Shown in pieces: positions 60,655 to 64,000 of a stretch of 64,000 nucleotides of DNA; the first letter of the stretch is position 1; each line of letters opens with the position of its first letter. Source of the stretch: Malaciobacter marinus (lineage in GTDB: Bacteria; Campylobacterota; Campylobacteria; Campylobacterales; Arcobacteraceae). Both the position numbers and the translations under genes were made by a program. The notes under the pieces are model-generated. The model searched no databases. It saw nothing but the letters and a program-made list of their open reading frames with translations, and was not told the origin of the DNA. The stretch is from the NCBI RefSeq assembly GCF_003544855.1, contig NZ_CP032101.1:992001-1056000 (forward strand), given 5' to 3'.

Positions 60655-61842
60655 TTAATCTGTAAGAATATCAAAACATAAAATAAATCTGTTTTGATTT
60701 ATTTTAATGGTTTTTGAATAAGTTCTACACATACTTCCTGTTGCTTTTGAAATATATTTTTGACTTAAGAACTCTTTTGTTTTGGACTCTTTAGTAATAT
60801 AATAATACTCTTTTAAATTATGGTCATCATTGTGTTTTGAAGCTTTATAAAAACGATTTTGTATATTATTAATTAAGGTATCATTTATTTGGTTTCCTAA
60901 GTTGTAATCAATTAAATATATTGCTTCAATATTATTATTTTCTTTTAAGACAAGTTCTAACTTTTCAAGGTGAAAATTTTGTTCAAATGAGATTGTTTTA
61001 ACTACATCTTTTGTTAAGTGTTTCATTCTTCTTAAAATAGCTTGTTTTGTTTTCATATGTTTTTTTACAGCATCTTTGTACTCTAATCCTATGATATTGA
61101 TTTTATTAAGTAAAGACTCTTTTGTCTCTTTTTTTATTTCATCTATAGCTTTTTCAAAGTAAAAACCTTGGTATATTTCTATATGATTTTTCATACAAGT
61201 TAATATCTCTTCTTTTGTTTCCACTCCCTCAGCAAGTGTCAAAGCCCCAATCTTATTAGAAATATCAACAATAGATTTTAAAATGGAACTATTTATATAG
61301 TTATTTTCAATATTTGATATCAAACTTCTATCTATTTTTACAATATCAGGTTGAATAATTGCTAATCTATCAAAACTAGAATATCCAGTTCCAAAATCAT
61401 CAATTGCAATAATAAAACCCAAATCTTTATGTTTTTTACAAAATGTATTTAAAGCTTTTATATTAGAAATAGTATCTTCTTTTATTTCTAAAACAATATT
61501 TTTTTTATTTATATTAAGTCTTTCAACTTCTTTAACAAAATCTAAGTTGAAATTGTATTTTTCTGATTTTTCTATTACCGATGACTCAAAGTTTAAAAAA
61601 AGTAATAAGTTCTCATCTTCATCATAATAATTTTTAAATTTTCTAATAGCCTTTTGTCTAATATAATTATCAAACTCTTCAATAACTTTATCTTTTTTTG
61701 CTTTTTCTAATAAAATATCTGGAGTTATGAGATTATTCTTTTTATCAAAGCCTCTAACTAAAGCTTCAAATGCGAATATTTTTTTATCTTTTATTGAAAT
61801 TATTGGTTGGAAATAAACTTTAATTTTTATATTTGAAAACAT
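60655..61842 (-). CDS. EAL-domain c-di-GMP phosphodiesterase with C-terminal sensory region
   Basis: A 395-residue cytosolic protein with an N-terminal EAL domain (residues 1-240): FEALVRGFD, FLNFESSV, IVLEIKEDT, IAIDDFGTGYSSF, VKIDRSLI and TLAEGVET hold all usual catalytic residues, so it should be active. Residues 250-395 form a separate domain with AIYLIDYNLGNQIND and YISKATGSMCRTYSKT, reminiscent of a Cache/PAS-like sensor placed unusually after the EAL. AAAGGT lies before the ATG. No GGDEF partner is adjacent. Confidence 0.88.
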   Translation of the reverse strand: MFSNIKIKVYFQPIISIKDKKIFAFEALVRGFDKKNNLITPDILLEKAKKDKVIEEFDNYIRQKAIRKFKNYYDEDENLLLFLNFESSVIEKSEKYNFNLDFVKEVERLNINKKNIVLEIKEDTISNIKALNTFCKKHKDLGFIIAIDDFGTGYSSFDRLAIIQPDIVKIDRSLISNIENNYINSSILKSIVDISNKIGALTLAEGVETKEEILTCMKNHIEIYQGFYFEKAIDEIKKETKESLLNKINIIGLEYKDAVKKHMKTKQAILRRMKHLTKDVVKTISFEQNFHLEKLELVLKENNNIEAIYLIDYNLGNQINDTLINNIQNRFYKASKHNDDHNLKEYYYITKESKTKEFLSQKYISKATGSMCRTYSKTIKINQNRFILCFDILTD

Positions 61843-61944
61843 ATCTTACCTTTAACAATTGTATAATTATTATAACAGATATTAATTATTATACATATGG
61901 AGAAACTGTTTATTTTTTATCTAATCAAAAAAAATAATTTTTTT

Positions 61945-61952
61945 GATATAAT
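61945..61952 (+). promoter_or_regulatory. -10 element of the dsbB-dsbA-tlpA operon
   Basis: GATATAAT following a T run, a perfect gnTAnAAT match, 55 bases before the GTG start of dsbB. Confidence 0.55.
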
Positions 61953-62006
61953 ACACATAAACTACACGAATTTTAGTTAAAATTACATGAAAAATAGGAT
62001 ATAAAA

Positions 62007-62438
62007 GTGAATAGTAAAATTGGTTCTACCATTGTTTTTTTATGTTTTGTAACAGCTTTAATTGCTACTTTAGGAAGTCTTTTTTTTAGTGAAGTTATGC
62101 AATTTATCCCTTGTTCTATGTGTTGGTATCAAAGAATATTTATGTATCCTTTGGTGATAATATTTTTGATTGCATTATTGTATCCAGATGACAAACTATT
62201 TAAATACTCAATTGGATTAGTATTAGTTGGATTAGCAATCGCTATTTATCATAATCTTTTAATGTTTGGTATAATTTCTGAAAGTGCTGTACCTTGTGTT
62301 CAAGGCGTACCTTGTAGTACAGAGTATATTAATTGGTTTGGCTTTATCACAATTCCATTTTTATCTTTAATTGCGTATAGTACTATATTGATTTTATTAT
62401 ATTTAGGGAAAAGAGGTTTATTTAAAGATGAAAAATAA
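62007..62438 (+). CDS. dsbB: DsbB-family disulfide bond formation protein
   Basis: A 143-residue inner-membrane protein with four helices that reoxidises DsbA and passes electrons to quinone. The first periplasmic cysteine pair is CSMC in IPCSMCWYQR (about residues 36-39) and the second pair is in AVPCVQGVPC (about 95-104). GTG is the start, with AGGAT six bases upstream. It overlaps the dsbA-like gene by 11 bases. Confidence 0.93.
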   Translation: MNSKIGSTIVFLCFVTALIATLGSLFFSEVMQFIPCSMCWYQRIFMYPLVIIFLIALLYPDDKLFKYSIGLVLVGLAIAIYHNLLMFGIISESAVPCVQGVPCSTEYINWFGFITIPFLSLIAYSTILILLYLGKRGLFKDEK

Positions 62439-63072
62439 AAAATTAGTATTTTTTACATTGGTTATTATTGTAGCTGCTTTTGTTGCTGCTATTACGGTTT
62501 ATAAAATAAATACGAAAAATAGTTTAGCTGCTTACAAAGATACTAACAACGCTCCATTTGTAAGAGAAAACTCATATAGTTTTGGAGAGAATAAAGCCAA
62601 TGTTGTTATTGTTGAGTATATGGATCCACAATGTCCTCCTTGCAAAGTATTTAACAGTGTTGTAAATGATATTTTAAAACAATACTATAAAGATGTAAAG
62701 TTTGTAGTAAGATATTTGGCAAATCATGATAACTCTGCTTATGTAATAAAGATTTTAGAAGCTTCAAGAGCTCAAAATAAATATAAACAAACATTAGATG
62801 TAGTATTTAAATATCAAGAACAATGGGCTGATCCTTTAAACCCAAGACCAGAATTGATTTGGCAATATCTTTCAAAAACAGACCTTGATATGGAAAAATT
62901 TAAAAAAGATTTTTTATCTATTGATATAAGTGATATGTTAGAACAAGATTATGAAGATGCTACTACTTTAGGAGTACAAGGAACACCAACTTTTTTTGTA
63001 AATGGAAAAGAGCTTGAAACATTAAGTTATAAAGCTTTTTTTGATTTAGTAGAAAAAGAAATTTTTGAATAA
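62428..63072 (+). CDS. DsbA-family thiol oxidoreductase, CPPC active site
   Basis: A 214-residue periplasmic protein with an N-terminal membrane anchor or signal (about residues 5-25). Active site is CPPC in YMDPQCPPCKVF (about 67-78); the cis-Pro loop is QGTPTFFVNGKEL. It is the probable redox partner of the DsbB encoded directly upstream, whose gene it overlaps by 11 bases. A paralogue with CGTC lies at 50963; the different dipeptide between the cysteines predicts a different redox potential. Confidence 0.9.
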   Translation: MKNKKLVFFTLVIIVAAFVAAITVYKINTKNSLAAYKDTNNAPFVRENSYSFGENKANVVIVEYMDPQCPPCKVFNSVVNDILKQYYKDVKFVVRYLANHDNSAYVIKILEASRAQNKYKQTLDVVFKYQEQWADPLNPRPELIWQYLSKTDLDMEKFKKDFLSIDISDMLEQDYEDATTLGVQGTPTFFVNGKELETLSYKAFFDLVEKEIFE

Positions 63073-63084
63073 GGAAAGAAAAAT

Positions 63085-63654
63085 ATGAAAAAATTATATT
63101 TATTTACTTTAGTTATATTTGCTATTATTTTTACAGGTTGTGGAAGTGAAGATGACGCACAAGCTGTTGTAATTAAAGACTCAAAAAGTTTTAAAGAGTT
63201 GAAAAAACAAGGTAATAAAACTTATACTTTAGAAACAACAACAGGTGAAACAATTAAGTTAACTGTAGAAAATGATAAATTAACATCAGAAGATTTGAAA
63301 AATAAAGTTGTATTAATTAATTTTTGGGCTACATGGTGTCCACCTTGTAAAGAAGAGATTCCTATGTTTAATAGAGTGTATGAAAAATATAAAGATAACT
63401 TTGTAATCATAGGTGTATTATATGAAAAAAATAAAGACATGAAAGCTCTTGCTGATTTTATGAGAGAATTTAATATGAAGTTTCCTGTTACAATAAATGA
63501 ACAAGAAAACTTTAGAATGGCAAAAAACTTTGATGATGTAAAAAGAGTTCCTGAATCATTTTTATATGGAAAAGATGGGAAGTTTTTAGAAAAATTTGTA
63601 GGTTTAGTAGATGAGCAAAGTCTAATAAATCACATAGAAAATAGTTTAAAATAG
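63085..63654 (+). CDS. TlpA-family thioredoxin-like lipoprotein
   Basis: A 189-residue periplasmic, membrane-attached thiol reductase. Lipobox IFTGC (Cys19) follows a hydrophobic signal; the active site is WATWCPPCKEE (about residues 80-90), with a cis-Pro in VKRVPESFLYG. Homologues reduce cytochrome c or periplasmic disulfides against the oxidising DsbAB couple. Third gene of the dsbB-dsbA-tlpA group, 12 bases after the dsbA stop, with AAGGAAAG before the ATG. Confidence 0.92.
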   Translation: MKKLYLFTLVIFAIIFTGCGSEDDAQAVVIKDSKSFKELKKQGNKTYTLETTTGETIKLTVENDKLTSEDLKNKVVLINFWATWCPPCKEEIPMFNRVYEKYKDNFVIIGVLYEKNKDMKALADFMREFNMKFPVTINEQENFRMAKNFDDVKRVPESFLYGKDGKFLEKFVGLVDEQSLINHIENSLK

Positions 63655-63670
63655 AACTTTATAGTTCTGT

Positions 63671-64000
63671 TTTAAAACTTTATTGATACATAAAAACTCA
63701 TATCAAATCTATTATCTTCACTTAAGAAATTATTTTTATTATAAACTGCATAAGATGGTTTTGTAGTAGTTTCATACTCACTATTAATAAGCCAATCATG
63801 GTATACCCAGTGAATAAACTTTAACATATCTCCATGAACACCCTCTAAATCAAATTTTGCATATACTCCCTCTGAGATTTTAAATTTTGGTAATCTATGA
63901 CTATTTACATCACTTTTTTTCTCAGGTACGATACATGCAATATATTGACACTCATTAAGTGGTGTAATTGTTGGATTATCATGAAGAAGTGCTATTTGTT
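63671..64000 (-). CDS. GyrI-like effector-binding domain, C-terminal part of a regulator (5' end outside the window)
   Basis: The minus strand is open from the window edge to a TAA at about 63671; the exact 3' base may be off by one. About 109 residues are visible: NPTITPLNECQYIACIVPEK, then FIHWVYHDWLINSEYETT and FDMSFYVSIKF at the end. This is the pattern of the GyrI/Rob-type small-molecule-binding domain, which commonly follows an AraC helix-turn-helix. The DNA-binding part, if present, lies beyond 64000. Confidence 0.7.

Noticed and set aside
1-64000. tRNA, rRNA, riboswitch, phage or IS elements
   Set aside because: No cloverleaf with a TpsiC arm, rRNA core segment, integrase or transposase reading frame, or terminal-repeat pair around a transposase was found by reading.

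Overview
The window is chromosomal DNA from a low-GC, AT-rich member of the Campylobacterota, most likely the Arcobacter group. Support: the invasion-protein gene ciaB carries the residue blocks WADVDRAW and LY(I/V)GRPAL that standard Arcobacter ciaB PCR primers target (recalled knowledge); many -10 elements fit the gnTAnAAT form described for Campylobacter sigma-70; and the signalling content (Cache kinases, HBM-type chemoreceptor, NIT/GGDEF/EAL proteins, TRAP transporters) fits a free-living or host-associated Arcobacter. I see no rRNA, tRNA, CRISPR array, insertion sequence or prophage. No gene-free stretch exceeds 300 bases; the largest gaps (14503-14694, 27371-27582, 34190-34436, 48972-49205) are promoter regions.

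Layout. 1-11253: 3' part of a large NAD-glutamate dehydrogenase, a small membrane protein with a SagB-like nitroreductase, a truncated hemoglobin, an SDR-DUF2867 protein, glutaminyl-tRNA synthetase with a YqeY tail, CiaB and a DoxX-like protein. 11290-16662: a NIT-GAF-PAS-GGDEF-EAL protein divergent from htpG, whose upstream region holds one good and one poor CIRCE-like operator. 16663-18837: small accessory patch with a 60-bp hairpin element, a DUF4160/DUF4145 pair and an overlapping Fic antitoxin/toxin pair. 18898-22271: TauE/SafE permease with a LysR regulator, then a stand-alone Hsp90 N-terminal-domain paralogue lacking the glycine-rich lid motif, followed by a TPR protein. 22337-27370: complete MarR-regulated AaeXAB-like efflux operon with its own outer-membrane channel.

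29500-40332 is the most coherent block: a double-Cache histidine kinase, an HBM-type chemoreceptor, an OmpR-family response regulator, a DctPQM TRAP transporter and the three 5-oxoprolinase genes pxpABC. The kinase promoter and the transporter promoter share the arrangement CTCACT-N5-CTCACT-N9-TAAGAT, which links regulator, transporter and enzyme into one proposed pyroglutamate sensing, uptake and catabolism system yielding glutamate. 40351-45781: an overlapping pair of GGDEF/EAL genes, DedA and LysE membrane proteins and Tex. 45804-50435: an EF-hand protein with 36-bp repeats, a membrane-anchored methyltransferase, and a double-cubane-cluster/2-hydroxyacyl-CoA dehydratase-type reductase with its ATP-driven activase, divergent from a DUF711 gene. 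50450-64000: two DsbA-like proteins, DsbB, TlpA, a KefB-like antiporter, a diguanylate cyclase with a periplasmic CxxCH haem motif, DJ-1/PfpI, YitT, an EEP-family nuclease/phosphatase, a stand-alone S24 peptidase, an EAL phosphodiesterase and the end of a GyrI-like regulator gene.

Many convergent gene pairs end inside one shared hairpin that covers one or both stop codons, so the chromosome is tightly packed. Function calls rest on motifs read by eye; no database search was run.
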